A stretch of DNA of 64,000 bases from assembly GCA_963565915.1 (NCBI GenBank), contig OY751488.1:1984001-2048000 (forward strand), read 5' to 3'. The translations under genes were made by a program, and so were the position numbers. How positions within the stretch are numbered: position 1 is the first letter of the stretch; every line of letters starts with the position of its first letter. The stretch is from Entoloma clypeatum. Its lineage: Eukaryota > Basidiomycota > Agaricomycetes > Agaricales > Entolomataceae. Below, one piece after another: positions 18,605-30,014 of the stretch. The notes below the pieces were generated by a model, which had not been told where the DNA came from, searched no databases, and saw only the letters and a program-made list of their open reading frames with translations.

Positions 18605-20703
18605 ATGAACTTGCATCTTCAAGAAGAACTAAGCTCAGCAGCAGCCCCCGTTCTAGTCAACACTCTCTACGGTCTTGTCACCGGTCGCCGTGCAAACAAC
18701 GACGCTGCTGTCTTTCTGGGTATCTAAACCATGAAAAACATCTCTGAATTACGGCCTAAGTTCTGGCAGAGATCCCCTATGCGCTGCCGCCCCGACGCTT
18801 CGAGGATCCAGTCCCATTCCCTGAGGGGTTTCGGTACGACCCAGGCGTAGAGTATGTCCACGAATCCAAGTGTACGTTTCCTTCCTCGGGACCCATCTCC
18901 CCTTTAATCGAGGTCTGTAGACGCCGTCCAACCGATGAACGATGGGCAGGCTCGAGGTTTGTTTTCGTCTACGATCTCCTGCATGACTGATGGAATGAAA
19001 ATGATAGATCTACTTTTTCAGGACAAGGTCGGCCTCGGCCAACCATCTGAAAACCCGTAAGGGCATCCATCACCTTACAGCTTGCTTGACATCTATACAT
19101 CGTCCACCCACAGTCTATTTCTCAACGTCGTCGTGCCTCCCTCGTTTCCATCCAACCCCACCCCATTTTCTGTCAAAGTATACATCCACGGCGGGTATGG
19201 ACACTCCGCAACATGTGTGATTCAGCCAATACTGATACATCTACAGATTCCTCCAATTCGGCTCCCCGCACCACCTCAATTCTCAAGCCCAGTACATCGC
19301 CGCCGAACGCTCCGAGCTCTGGATCAACATCGGATACCGTCTCTCTGCGTTTGGCTTCTTAGCAAGCAAAGAGCTCAGCGGGAATTATGGGTTCAAGGAC
19401 CAGTGGCTAGCGTTGGAGTGGATCAAGGCAAATTGTGCTGCCTTTGGCGGTACGTGTGGAAACATATGAAATTTGCAGTCGATAATGACCTCGTTGTGCA
19501 GGTGATCCGAATGATATCTAGATAACAGGCCTTTCTGCGGGTTGGTAATACATTCTTCGTTCGGAATTCGCAAAATAACTCTTGATGATTCGCAGGCGCT
19601 CACTCCGTCCATCAGCTCCTGCACCACGCCTCCCGCCTCTCATCAGGCCAGCAAGCCCCATTCTCCTCGGCCGTCCTGCAATCTAACGCAATGCTGTTCG
19701 TTTGTTTCTCTGTCCTTCCGTCACACCTCACTCATTCCCTCCCTTCAGAACATCCCCACAGACACCCCAAGACCACCACACCCAATACGCCGCCCTCTGC
19801 CGTGCGCTCAACCTCGATCCCTCTGACCCAAGCACACTTCTAACGCTCAAAGACCCCGAACAAGTGCCTTGGCAAACAATAACCCGTCTTATCGAGACTC
19901 TCGAGACAATACCAGGGACCAACCCGCCTGTCCCGTTCGGCACGTTCCGCGGGTGCCTCAGCCGCGACTGGTGGGATCCCGATGATGCGGACCCGATGGC
20001 ACACGATCTTGCATGGGCGTTAAGGGACCACGGGGTGCGGAGCGTGGTGTTGGGGGAGGTGGTGGAGGAATGGTATTTGTACGCGATTGCGCATGGTGTA
20101 AGGACGAGGGAGGAGGTGGAGGTGGGGCTGAGACGGTATTTGCCGGAGGCGGTTGTGGCGGGGTTGATGAGTGAGTGGGAGGGGAGGCGGAGGTTTGAGG
20201 TGAACGTGAAGGAAGGTGGGGAGCAGGAGGCGGAGATGTGGGAGAGGGTGTTTGGTGAGATGTTGAGTGTGGGGCAGGTGCATTTGCCGGTGAGGGTGTT
20301 GGCGAGGGGGTTGTATGAGGCTGGGTTTCCGGTGGTGAGGTACGTGGTTGAGTGGACGCCGGAGCAGTGTCGGACGGGTGGTGAGGCTCTTTGTCTTTCT
20401 TTCTTTGTTTTCCTGGGCTTAAATTTCTTGGTTGTAGGATACATCACTCATGCGACTGACCGCTCTATCTGGGCTTTCAGATTGCCTGTCTTACAGGAGC
20501 ATGAGGGCCAGGTGGAGGTGGCTAGGGCGTGGTTGGATAGAGTGAGTGAGGAGACAAAGGCGGTGGAGAGGGCGGGGAAGCCGGTGAGCGGTGATGTGAA
20601 GAGAGTGTTGGTGTTGAGGGAAGATCGGACGATTGGGTGGGAAGAGGACAAGAGATGGGATGAGATGATGACGCTGGGTGTTCTTGAGGGATTATTACAG
20701 TAA
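18605..20703 (+). pseudogene. Type-B carboxylesterase/lipase with an in-frame stop before the nucleophile
   Basis: Exon-intron reading gives a continuous alpha/beta-hydrolase: an N-terminal LVNTLYGLVTGRR strand, IPYALPP, SENPLFLNV, oxyanion hole HGGF, LSAFGFLAS, NYGFKDQWLALEWI, FGGDPNDI, GLSAG (nucleophile Ser), then a divergent C-terminal half with HATD as the probable His. The enzyme class hydrolyses carboxylic esters. The single defect is a TAG at 19518-19520, between DPNDI and ITGLSAG, where Thr, Val or Arg is usual. The flanking introns (GTACGT...GTGCAG and GTTGGT...TCGCAG) keep the frame, so splicing does not remove it. Everything after the stop is still open over four further exons, so the change is recent, or a polymorphism or a read error. 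There is no clear signal peptide, which suggests an intracellular enzyme. Confidence 0.7.
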
Positions 20704-20878
20704 ACTATGCAACTCCGAAATCCGACGCCACTTGTAGTCCGTCGACACCTCTTTGATACTCTCCCTCACCGTCTCCAACAATCAATTCGATAGTCGTACC
20801 ACCAATCTCATGTGAGACAGAACCTGATCCTTCGCACGAAACGTCCAAAACTCACAACAACGTCAGCGCGGAAGAGCG

Positions 20879-23834
20879 ATGTCTCTCCAAATCAATCTCT
20901 CTAGCAAGGAGATCTACGATGCATACCAAAACGTCGTAGACGGGAACAGCATAAACTGGGCCATCTTCACCTATGCGCAGGGCTCAAACGACCTAAAGGT
21001 CCAGGCAACCGGGAACGGCGGCCTTGAAGAGCTGGAGGAGGAGTTTTCCGACGGCAGGTTAGTCTTTTGTTCTCGTGCTTCGATCGCGCCCAAAACTAAA
21101 GCGGTTCTCGGAAACACAGGATTCAGTACGCCTTTGCCCGTGTGCAGGATCCCAACGTAGGCGCCTGATCAGATCGTCCTCCCTTTCTGCGAATCAAGTC
21201 AACTCATGTACACTATATCATGACAGAGCAAACTCCCCAAGTTCGTGCAGATCAACTGGTGCGGCGATGGTGTACCCGAAGCGAAAAAGGGACTGTTCCA
21301 CACGCACTCGAGCGCGGTCGCAAAGTTTTTGCGCGGCACACACGTCGTGATCGGTGCTCGGAACGAGGTTCGTTTACGTCTCACACTATCCCGCCCCAAA
21401 CCCCAATACTAACACCGAGAAAAAAAAAAACAGAGCGACGTCGCACCCTCCCTCATCATGGCCCGCGTCGAAGCCGCTTCTGGCGCCAAATACTCCACAC
21501 ACAACGAGAAGGCGCGTAAGTTTGAGCCGATTGCGCCGGTCGGGACGAATTATGTGCCTGTGGGGAAGGTGGACATCGGTGAGTTGAGGAAGGCGCCTCC
21601 GCCCGCTGCGAAGCCCGCGTTGTCCCGCTCGGGGTTTGGTGCTGGATCGAAGCCGGCGTCATCTGCGGGTTCGCTTTATGGGGGGAGTGCGGGAAAGGCG
21701 CCGGAGGATGCGTGGCCGGAGGAGAACCCTGCCTCTGCGCCCACTACTGCTCCCCCTCCTGCGGCGGCGAGGCCGCCAGTCGTTCCTGCGGCTTCTAGAC
21801 CTGCTTTTAGTGCCGTGAGTGGAGATTTTCTTGGTATATGCGGGTCTTGAGATATGTCTAATCGATGTTCTTGCAGCAAACTGCGTCTCCTGCGTCTAGA
21901 CAGGCTTTCACTGCCGTGAGTTGAAATTTCTCCATAACAGTCTCTTGATATTGCATCTCATGATCTCCTGCTAGCCAACTGCATCTCTGGCACCCAGCCG
22001 ACCCGCCTTTGGCGCTGTGAGTATATATTGTACAGTGTCATGAATTTATATTGATCCTGCAATTTCTCTCTCAGCAAGCACCGCCTCCCGCGCCGCGCGT
22101 TCAACCTTCAGCCGCTTCGGTAGCATCGTCAACCACCCCGACCAAACCCGCAGAGGAAGACCGGATCGCACCAGTCGGGACCGCATACACCCCCGTCTCC
22201 CTCCCTGCCCCCAGGAAGCTCAAGAACCCATTCGCTGCTTTCGAGCAGCAGGCTGCTTCCGCAGCTCCATCCAAGGCAGCTCCCGTCACCGGAGGGGCGA
22301 AGAAACTCACATGGAGTGAACGACAGGCGTTGGCGAAGAAACAAGTGGAAGACGAGGAGGCGAGGAGCCGCAGTGCAGGGTTCGTTCCTCCTCATCAGGC
22401 TGTGGCGAAGCCGGCTTTTACGTCGAGCGCGCCGGCGTTTGGGAGGGCGGGTGCGCCGCGTATGAGTGCGCCGAGGAACTTTGGGGCTGTGGGGGTTGGG
22501 GCGGGTGCGTACTCAAGTGCGCGTGATGCTGTGAAGGAGGCTGCGTGGGGAACGGATGAGCCGGAGGAGGAGGAGGCAGCGCCGGTGAATTTTATCTTGT
22601 TTGAGATGTTGTCGATGTCTTGGGTGTTGATGGTTTTGTCTAGGTTTCACCTATAGAGGCAGCACCTGCCCCGCCTCCTCCACCACCGCCTCCACGTCGT
22701 CCACAAGCGCCAGAGCCAGAGCCAGAACCAGAACCAGAACCAGAGCCAGAGCCACAGTTTGTGCTGCCTCCTCCGCCACCGCCGCCACCGCCACCGCGTT
22801 TTGAAGAGATGGCGCCTGTTTCTGCGGCGCCTCCCCCTCCGCCACCTCCACCACCACCTCCACCACCACCGCCTCCAGCGCCAGTCCCTCAGGTTCGTAT
22901 GCTGGGTTGAACATTCACGATTCCTTCCCAATGATATACGTTTCCAGATGGCCGCATTAAGTGTCGCAGAACCAGAGCCTGCTCACGCACCTGTATATCA
23001 AGGTACGGCTGCCGTTGTCGCCTACGAGTATGAGGTTTGTTCGATTTCCTGTCGAGAATCGGAAGAATATACTTAGACTGGTTGACAGGCTCTTGAAGAC
23101 AACGAGATGGACTTGGTTGAAGGGGAGATTATTGAGTCCATTGAAGAGGTCGGCGAAGGATGGTGGACTGGCGTTGGACCTGGTGGAAAGACTGGGCTGT
23201 TCCCGTGTATGTCTCATTTTACATTTTTTTTCTGCAAAAGGGTTATTTGGAGGGTTATTTTCAGCGAACTACGTCGAGCTCATTGAGCAGCCTGAGGCAC
23301 CAACTGAAGTTGAAGAGGAGCCGGCTGCTGCTGCTCCGCCTCCACCACCGCCTCCTCCACCGCCACCGCCACCACCTCCACCTGTGAGTATCAAGGAATT
23401 GAATCAGTAGTTAAAAAGGTAGCTCAATTTTATTTCGTTGTCTTGCAGCCTCCGGCTCCGGCAGTTCCGGCAGCACCCCCTGCACCACCGCCACCTCCCC
23501 CACCACCTCGTGCACCAAGTCCTCCCGCCGCTGATGAAGGGGTCACCGCTATCGCCCTGTTCGAGTGAGTTCTTTATTATGCTGGTGAAATGTCCAATTG
23601 TTGCATATGTGCGTTTGGCAGCTATGACGCGGCAGAGGACAACGAGATTTCGTTTGAAGTTGGAGACAGGATCACGGAGATCGAACCTGCATCTGAGGAT
23701 TGGTGGCAAGGAAAGGACAAGCATGGGAATGTTGGGCTGTTCCCTGGTAAGTTCCCCCCCCTTGTTTTGCGGTGTGCGAGTGGCTGATTTTTGGGTTGGG
23801 ATTGAAAGCGAATTATGTTGACGTTGAGGAGTAA
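20879..23834 (+). CDS. ABP1: Actin-binding protein Abp1 (ADF-H domain, two SH3 domains)
   Basis: The N-terminal exons encode an actin-depolymerising-factor homology domain (INLSSKEIYDAYQNVVDG...NWAIFTY, then KFVQINWCGDGVPEAKKGLFHTH and SLIMARVEAASGAKYS). A long Ala/Pro-rich middle follows, with two IAPVGT.Y.PV repeats, a helical LTWSERQALAKKQVEDEEARS segment, a Glu-Pro dipeptide run and several polyproline tracts. Two SH3 domains end the protein: VVAYEYEALEDNEMDLVEGE...GWWTG...GLFPANYVEL and ALFDYDAAEDNEISFEVGD...DWWQG...GLFPANYVDV. Abp1 links actin patches to endocytosis and Arp2/3 in the cell cortex. Yeast Abp1 has one SH3; two are seen here. At least twelve introns are present, including two very small exons (39 and 42 nt) that encode similar peptides. 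The polyproline tracts lie before each SH3 and may be self-ligands. Confidence 0.92.
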
Positions 23835-23839
23835 GAATG

Positions 23840-24570
23840 GAAGAATAATGTGAAGGTTGAGGGGTACTTTCGGACGTTTTGATAGGACTTGCAACGGGAC
23901 GTGGAACCTTTTTTTTTTCTTTTTTTTCTTCGCTTTCTTCAGATTTGCTGGTGATTTTTGTATTGCATTTTTTTCCCTTTATATACCGGCTATCTCCCAT
24001 AGAATGTGTTTCCCTGCCTTGCAACCGTCTGATTTCTGTTGTTTTGAGATTGCGAATTCTGGTCGAACTACCGTTAGAAAACGCAATCGATGAAATCGAT
24101 TGCATTGAATCTGTCAGTGACGCTGCGGAATCTATGACGCAATTTTCTTTTCGAGATTGGCTGTCCCCGCAAGACCGCAGTCGAGTGCACCCTCGTTGTG
24201 ACTGTCCAGCTTTTAGACTCGGAGTCTGAGGTACTGATGCATACATACATGAAAAGACGGCGGGCGAGCCCGGGCCGTCGTTTGGACCTTGCGACAGATA
24301 CTCAAAATCAAAAGATATAGGTTCACCTCAAACTTTCTTTCAATTTTTGCTTCAGGACAGGTGTATGCTCGTGCGAAGAGCGTACCGGATGATTTACAAT
24401 GACCTCACAAATAGAATCACCTCGCGTTATGGACTGTGCCCTGCTTGTTTGTGGGCTCAGCCGCCTTGCATCCAGAGATACTCGAAGTGGTGGCTCGGGC
24501 AAGACGTACACATGTTAACCACAGTTCTCAAATTTTCTTATATAGAGGTTGAGTACTACTTACGGCCCGG
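23840..24570. other. Intergenic, 3' of ABP1
   Basis: It contains a T-rich stretch near 23910-23940 that fits an ABP1 3' end. No gene was seen. Confidence 0.4.
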
Positions 24571-25019
24571 TCAATAGCCGTAGACCGAGTGAGGGTCTCC
24601 AATCTTCACTTTGTTGATGAGAGGCAGGAGTTCTCTCCATGACTCGGGCGCGACTCTCTTGTAGCCATCCAACGGGGATGCTGACAACGAAACCCAAAGC
24701 TCAGGCTTGCCGACTGTATTGTATCCTCTCATCGTTTTCTGAATGACTTCCATCGCTGCCTGAAGAACGAAAAGCTGAGAAACCATCCAAGCCTGCAAAT
24801 ACAGACAGACTCGAGCCACACCTGATAGTCAACATCGAGGGCACTCTTCGCGATTACAGTGGTGTCGTCGATTTCCACAATCCCTTGAATGTTGCTGGCC
24901 CTCTGTCGAACGCCAGGGACGAGCGACTGCATGATCTGCGCCAACGCCGCAGTCTCGGGGTTGGTGGACGACGCGAGGCGCTTCAGCTGGGCTCTGGCGA
25001 CGGCAGGATCAATGGACAT
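24571..25019 (-). CDS. Small conserved-looking protein, 128 aa, unknown function
   Basis: Two exons (24822-25019 and 24571-24759) joined over a 62 nt intron with GTGTGG and TTCAG ends give a 128-residue soluble protein. It starts with a helical MSIDPAVARAQLKRLASS region, continues with GIVEIDDTTVIAKSALDVDYQ and ends with ELWVSLSASPLDGYKRVAPESWRELLPLI. The joined frame is well balanced and looks like a folded globular domain. Upstream, another intron-like stretch (GTCAGT...GGCAG) suggests a spliced 5' leader, since its upstream ATG leads to a stop after splicing. I do not recognise the family. Confidence 0.55.
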
Positions 25020-25650
25020 AATTTGCTTTATCAGATCTATCTGCCGATCGCTGTTTCTTTCAGTGAAGTACTGTGTCTCCGAATTTGTTTCGACTGACCT
25101 GTTTATGCGTGGAGTGGCGATCGTTATCAAGCAAAGGTGAGGCTGGTGCCTCATATGCTTCTCTCCCGGGGATTGCCACCGTCGTCGATGACTCGTGACC
25201 TACTTGGAAGTTTCTCCGTCCAGCCTGGCAGCGCATTCCGCAGTGGTTGAAGAGAGGGGGAAAATAATCGAGGTGATTGAGTGTGAGTCAAATTCATTGA
25301 CCCTACATGGCGCGGGTTCTACGAGAGGCACGGATCCGGAGTTCGTTCGATTTGATAAAATGAGAGATCTGTGAGCGAGAGAAGGTCCTGGTTTCAGGAG
25401 CTTCTCTGTTGGAGAAAGCAATGGACGAAATTTCAAGGTCTGGTGGCTGCGGCCCGTCAGTGGAAGCGAGAAATTACAAAAATCCAACTCCGTGTTGAGT
25501 CAAGTAATTATAGCGAGCAAATGGTAAAACTAAAAATAGCTGTCAGAATGTCCTGCCTGTACTATGCATGTCCGAAAGTGACTGTTAGAATGGCCTGGTT
25601 CTGTGTCCAACAACAACAACGCAACGAAAGCCAGGAAATGTAAATAGCGA
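25020..25650. other. Intergenic
   Basis: It holds the probable leader of the small gene at 24571-25019 and the 3' side of the secreted-protein gene. No further gene was seen. Confidence 0.4.
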
Positions 25651-26209
25651 TCATACAACATTCAGCGTGAGGTTATGGAACTCAAGTATGGGACTAGGCC
25701 CGGCCTGAGTAGAAGTGCATTAGCGACGGAGGACATGCTGGAAGGTACACGAACGACATACGCCGATGAGGTGGAAACGAGAGACACTGAGTTGCGCCGC
25801 CCCGTTGAAATAATCTGCATCAGGGACCTTGACTGTAAAGTTCTGGTACGGCTGTTGGGTCAATTCGTGTCGCACGGGGTTGTAGCGCCCCGCGAAGAGG
25901 ACGGCACCCAATTCCGCTGAAGGTGGGGGGCAAGGGTTGGGTCCGGGACAGGAAAGAAGTCCGATGGCGAGGCCGACTTCCTGGGATCCTTGGATACTGT
26001 TCTACACGACGTGCCAATACAAATTATTCATGTGTTTGAAGTGAGTTGAAGGGACGAGATGTGCATACCGGACGAATGACTTGGACGACAAAGTGTTTAC
26101 CTCTATGGACTGTGGCACCTGGCGCAGGATAGCCTATATAACTGCTTTGGCCGATGACAGGAGTGGCGAGGAGGGCCAGTGTTGAGACGATGGCAAAGGT
26201 GAGCTTCAT
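25651..26209 (-). CDS. Small secreted protein, 144 aa (paralogue of the gene at 61258)
   Basis: Three exons, 26069-26209, 25762-26001 and 25651-25704, both introns in phase 0. A 20-residue signal peptide (MKLTF...PVIG) is followed by a domain of about 120 residues: YIGYPAPGATVHRG near the start, VVQVIRP, IQGSQEVGLAIGLLSCP, YNPVRHE, PYQNFTVKVPD, a regular run of beta-like strands and the end LEFHNLTLNV. The gene at 61258 has the same exon pattern, the same product length and the same motifs, so the two are paralogues about 35 kb apart. The pattern of alternating polar and hydrophobic residues suggests a beta-sandwich; two cysteines lie in the middle. It is likely extracellular or cell-wall associated. 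The family is not known to me. Confidence 0.8.
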
Positions 26210-27321
26210 GGCGACCACACGACTTGGATGGGTTCGAAAGGATTGTTGCCCTTTCTTATATCCAACATCTTGTATGTGCCTGAGATGGTTTGCGGTGCTA
26301 ATTTAAACCAGATTCAAATAGACTCGAGTTTCACGGTCAAAAAAGACCGTGGTCAGGTCCCATCGAGAAAACATCCCATGGCGTCATGAGAGCTACAAGG
26401 GGGGTCCGGGGAAGGGGGGGGGGTTCCGTTCTGAATCTTGTGATCATCATGGGCCTGTTCTCAAGAAGGGCGCTGAAGCCTTGGGCGAAGGTCTGATTTG
26501 AGGTCAGTTTATCCCTGGATGACTGTAGGAGTGCCAGAGCACCTGAATCCTGGGAGGAGAGCTCGTCTGCATATTAATATCGCGGCAGGTCAAAGTCCAG
26601 GCTGTGTACCATGTCAAGGGACGCGGTTGTATGGATTGAGAATAGATGTCTTGTGGGGATCTGGAACAAATGCAAAAGGAACACTTGATGGGTCGCTTGA
26701 TTTCATACAAGACTTGCGGTATACTGGAGGCGCGCCAGGGGACGTTCTGAACAACTGGTAAGGGTGAGGAGGGGAAACCTGGTGTAAACGCAAATACTTT
26801 ACCGCCATCCCGCGTTACGAGAGGAAATAAAGATGGGAGGCAATGGCTGAATATATCCCGCTTGGTAGATCCAAGTTCTCCGAAAGTCAGAAGTTTCACC
26901 AAGCATGCCTTTCACGGGCACAGACGGCGTTGTGCAAGGTCGCACAGGTTTAGTAAGGTCAATAGATCGTTAGACCCGGTGCACGCACAATCATTTATGC
27001 AGGTCTCATGTCTTGTTGGCTTTTGTGCCTGAAAGCAATGTTAGTTTGCATGTGAGTGTTTCAATCCACATTTCTTGACCATTTCTATGGAAGAGGGTAT
27101 CTGTCATTTTTCATATCAGCAGGTGAAGACAACAGGCCAAAGATTTGAACCTAATTGAAACAACCATCTGCATTCAGACCATATCGGCCGAAGCAGATGA
27201 GCGCTGCCCGCGTGTTTGTTTAAATAAAGGCAATAGTGATTAGACGAGGGTGGATGTTACAAGACAAGGCAGGAAGGCAGGCGATGAATCAATTAACGCT
27301 AGTCCAAAGCACGTGAATAGA
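26210..27321. other. 1.1 kb intergenic region
   Basis: Short frames only (up to about 130 codons, 26504-26902 on the minus strand) without support. Probably promoter of the secreted-protein gene plus unannotated sequence. Confidence 0.4.
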
Positions 27322-28378
27322 TTAATCCACCTTCCGAGCCCATTTTCTGCTACTGCTGGCGGACGATGTGCGCGGTGGCGGGGTGGCCACACGGTGAGTT
27401 GGGGATGCTTTCCATGGGGCAGGGGCATATGCGGCGGGAGAGACTATCTCTCTTTCCTTGAGCTCGACGTCTGAAGCGTAGGTGGCATCCGAGGCCTCAT
27501 ATTTATCTTTCGTCAAGTCTTTCTCTCCTTTGCCCCAGTACATCCATAGTTGTACCCCCAACACAATATTCAGGAGCAACGCGAGTACAAAGCCTGCAGC
27601 AACTATGCTGTCGCCTGTTTCTGTTGCATTTGTGAAGAGCCTCGCTGCGCAGCCAGCAATTTGTGCCACAACGGCGATTGTGGAGAGCTGGCCTGTGGAT
27701 TGGGAGCGGGCATTTTGTCGAATTTGAGGCAGCTTGGAGAAGAGCGACAATGGGAGGGTGGCTAATTGGAGGAGAGATAGAGTGTCGGGTGGAAGAGTGT
27801 AAAGAACGACGGAAGAAACGATCGTGGCGATGACTCCCGTTAGCAGTTTTGTGCCCTTGGGGGAAGAGGTTGGCGCATATAGTAAGATGAGGAATGTGAT
27901 TATGACGTTTTGAATTGTCAGGAAAAGGTTCTCTCCATATGTTGAGAAGGGAAATTCATTCCGGAAGGAATAGACGAGTGTGATCGCATAAGAGAGTGTC
28001 TCTAGAACATATGCAGGCAGCGAGAGGCCGCGTGCTGAACGTCCATTGACGACTGCATAACATTAGGGTCAACGAGATTTTTCTTTTTCATCGAAGCAAC
28101 TCGGAGAAATTCACAAACTCACTTAGAAGAAGTTGTGGTATTTTCATTATGGAACCTCCAGCAACAATTCCGATTCCAAGTCCTTTCGACAAGGAATATC
28201 GGATACATTTGACATCGGTGACGTTCAGATTTTCAATGAGTGACGTGTAACATTCCTGGAGAAACATGTCAGTTAGGATGATACTAATAGATAGATGAGT
28301 TTTTCGACATACCTGCCCCACTATTGAGATGCCAAGGTCTCGAATGAACCAGGGAAGATTGCGAGTGATGGTGGTCAT
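27322..28378 (-). CDS. MPDU1-like PQ-loop membrane protein (dolichol-mannose utilisation)
   Basis: Exons read from the ATG at 28378 to the TAA at 27322. Features: an N-terminal helix-rich part ending DVKCIRYSLSKGLGIGIVAGGSIMKIPQLLL (first PQ-loop, with IPQ), GLSLPAYVLETLSYAITLVYSFRNEFPFSTYGE, four further hydrophobic helices, a second PQ motif in KLPQIRQNARSQSTGQLS, and a charged cytosolic tail of about 60 residues. This matches the seven-helix MPDU1/Lec35 family of the ER membrane, which is needed for normal use of dolichol-phosphate mannose and glucose in glycan assembly. It complements STT3 elsewhere in the window functionally, without being adjacent. At least two introns fall in the first third. 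The exact join after IPQLLL was not fully resolved. Confidence 0.85.
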
Positions 28379-29050
28379 GGGCTAGGCTAGGGGTGAGCAC
28401 ATGTTGCACCGCGGATGAGTCGGAGATTTGTTTGGAACAAAACCCGATGGCAAATAATGCGCTGAACCTCAGGATAACCCGCACGGCCCTTCTCTTCGTT
28501 ATCACCCTTCCTGTCTGCGCAATCTCGCAGACCTTGAGACAATTTCCATGCTGTTTATTGGAAAAGGTGCGATATGTATATCTGACAACCCTTGAATCTC
28601 TTATCTGACAACCGTGCTTCCACATGTCAGGCTGCTTTAGTCCATCGGTGCCCCCGTCACTTCGGAAAGCATGGGGTGACATTTCTATACATACTCATCT
28701 CACCTCTTGTATGCGATTAAGCCCATAATAGTGTCAAATGGGGGAAGTATTACCCAATGTGCAAAAGATTTTCGCGAGGCATCCTTCTTTTTCTGCAGCG
28801 GACTCGAGGACCCGTGGCTTCCCGAGTGAGTATCCTGTCTATTGTGCCATGGGCGGGTTCATAGAATGTATGTATACGTGATTGCTGACATTCGAAGGCT
28901 GCTGTCCCGGTCCCTAGTGGTGAGATCCTCTTTCACCTTGTCTTACACGATGTACTCATATGGCTGCTTTCAGGTTCGCCACTTCGGCTGGATTTCCGAG
29001 TGCATAAAAGAACAGTTTCTTATGCCAGTTGCACCTTATACGCTTGACGG
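28379..29050. other. Intergenic, probable promoter of the MPDU1-like gene
   Basis: No gene supported. Confidence 0.4.
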
Positions 29051-29131
29051 TTGGCCGAGACAGCAATAACAGACGCATATATCCCGCTGATCGTCACCTA
29101 TACACACTTAGATCATTTTGACCCATCCCAT

Positions 29132-29725
29132 ATGGAATCTCGAACAGTCACTTCTCACGAAACAAGAATCAGCCTTTCTCAATCTGGTATAAACATGTCA
29201 GATCCTCTGTCGCAGTTCAGCCGAACCCTTTTCTTGGATTCGGTCATAGTCCCCGACGATAACAAATCGAAGAACCCTCTCAAGCGATCTTTCTCTCAGG
29301 CACACGAAGACGAGTCGTATTTTGAGCGGGAATCGCGTGTCTTGAAGAAAGCGCGAACCCGGACCTCCGGTTCTTCGATTTCCAAGAGCTATTGCCTCGA
29401 AAAAGATCAAGCTCGCACCAGAAATACGAAGAGAGCAATTGACTACAGAACAATCTTCCCAGCCACGCGCGGGTTGTCTACTCTTATCAACCCCATGATC
29501 TCTACTGTCTGTTTACAGAGAACATCAGCCGAAGCGATGTTCCCGATAAAACCGCCGCATGTCCAACTTCCTGTGCTGGATCTACTTGTGAAGAAAGAGG
29601 ACATTCCTGCCAGCAATCAACCCAAAAGGTCACGTATCAAGCCCGCCCCCTCGTCAGCCTCCTCAGAAACCGACGATCCTAGGCCGACTAAACTCTGTCG
29701 TCATACTCGCGGGTTGGCTACGTAG
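29132..29725 (+). CDS. Basic, disordered hypothetical protein, about 197 aa
   Basis: An uninterrupted frame with several possible starts (29051, 29132, 29195). The protein is hydrophilic, rich in Ser, Arg and Lys, with nuclear-localisation-like clusters (LKKARTRT, KRSRIKPAP) and repeated RGL(S/A)T motifs at the middle and the end. No folded domain is visible. The open frame is longer than expected by chance here, but there is no intron or homology evidence. It may be a nuclear protein of fungal-specific type or a spurious frame. Confidence 0.35.
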   Translation: MESRTVTSHETRISLSQSGINMSDPLSQFSRTLFLDSVIVPDDNKSKNPLKRSFSQAHEDESYFERESRVLKKARTRTSGSSISKSYCLEKDQARTRNTKRAIDYRTIFPATRGLSTLINPMISTVCLQRTSAEAMFPIKPPHVQLPVLDLLVKKEDIPASNQPKRSRIKPAPSSASSETDDPRPTKLCRHTRGLAT

Positions 29726-29738
29726 GTCCTCCTGCATC

Positions 29739-30014
29739 ATGAAGGAAACAGAAGAAGTGATCGATTTTGCAGCCACAATGTCAACTTTTGGGCAGAAACT
29801 CGCAAAGCATATCCTGGTTGCGGACCTCTCTTTCTTCCTCTTCGTGATATCTTACAATCAAGTTCGGAGAATGTACGAGCGAGAATTTTCACCTCCAATG
29901 GCTCCTACCTTGGCGAAAATTTTGGTTGTCGTTTCATTTGAACTTGGAATCGGATTGCACTTGATTATGCTCGCTGTATTTATCCTTCCCTCAACTCAGT
30001 ACGATCCGCTGTGA
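29739..30014 (+). CDS. Possible small two-helix membrane protein, 91 aa
   Basis: A short frame right behind the basic protein, in another frame, with two hydrophobic helices (LSFFLFVISYN and the later ILVVVSFELGIGLHLIMLAVFIL). The composition is that of a membrane protein and the second helix is strong. It could be a separate gene, an exon of the preceding one, or chance. Low confidence. Confidence 0.25.
   Translation: MKETEEVIDFAATMSTFGQKLAKHILVADLSFFLFVISYNQVRRMYEREFSPPMAPTLAKILVVVSFELGIGLHLIMLAVFILPSTQYDPL

Noticed and set aside
19728..20447. 239-codon minus-strand frame
   Set aside because: Lies opposite the carboxylesterase exon, with no domain; a shadow.
22647..22931. Trp/Arg-rich minus-strand frames with WRRWWWRWW patterns
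   Set aside because: Complement of the polyproline tracts of ABP1; a composition artefact.
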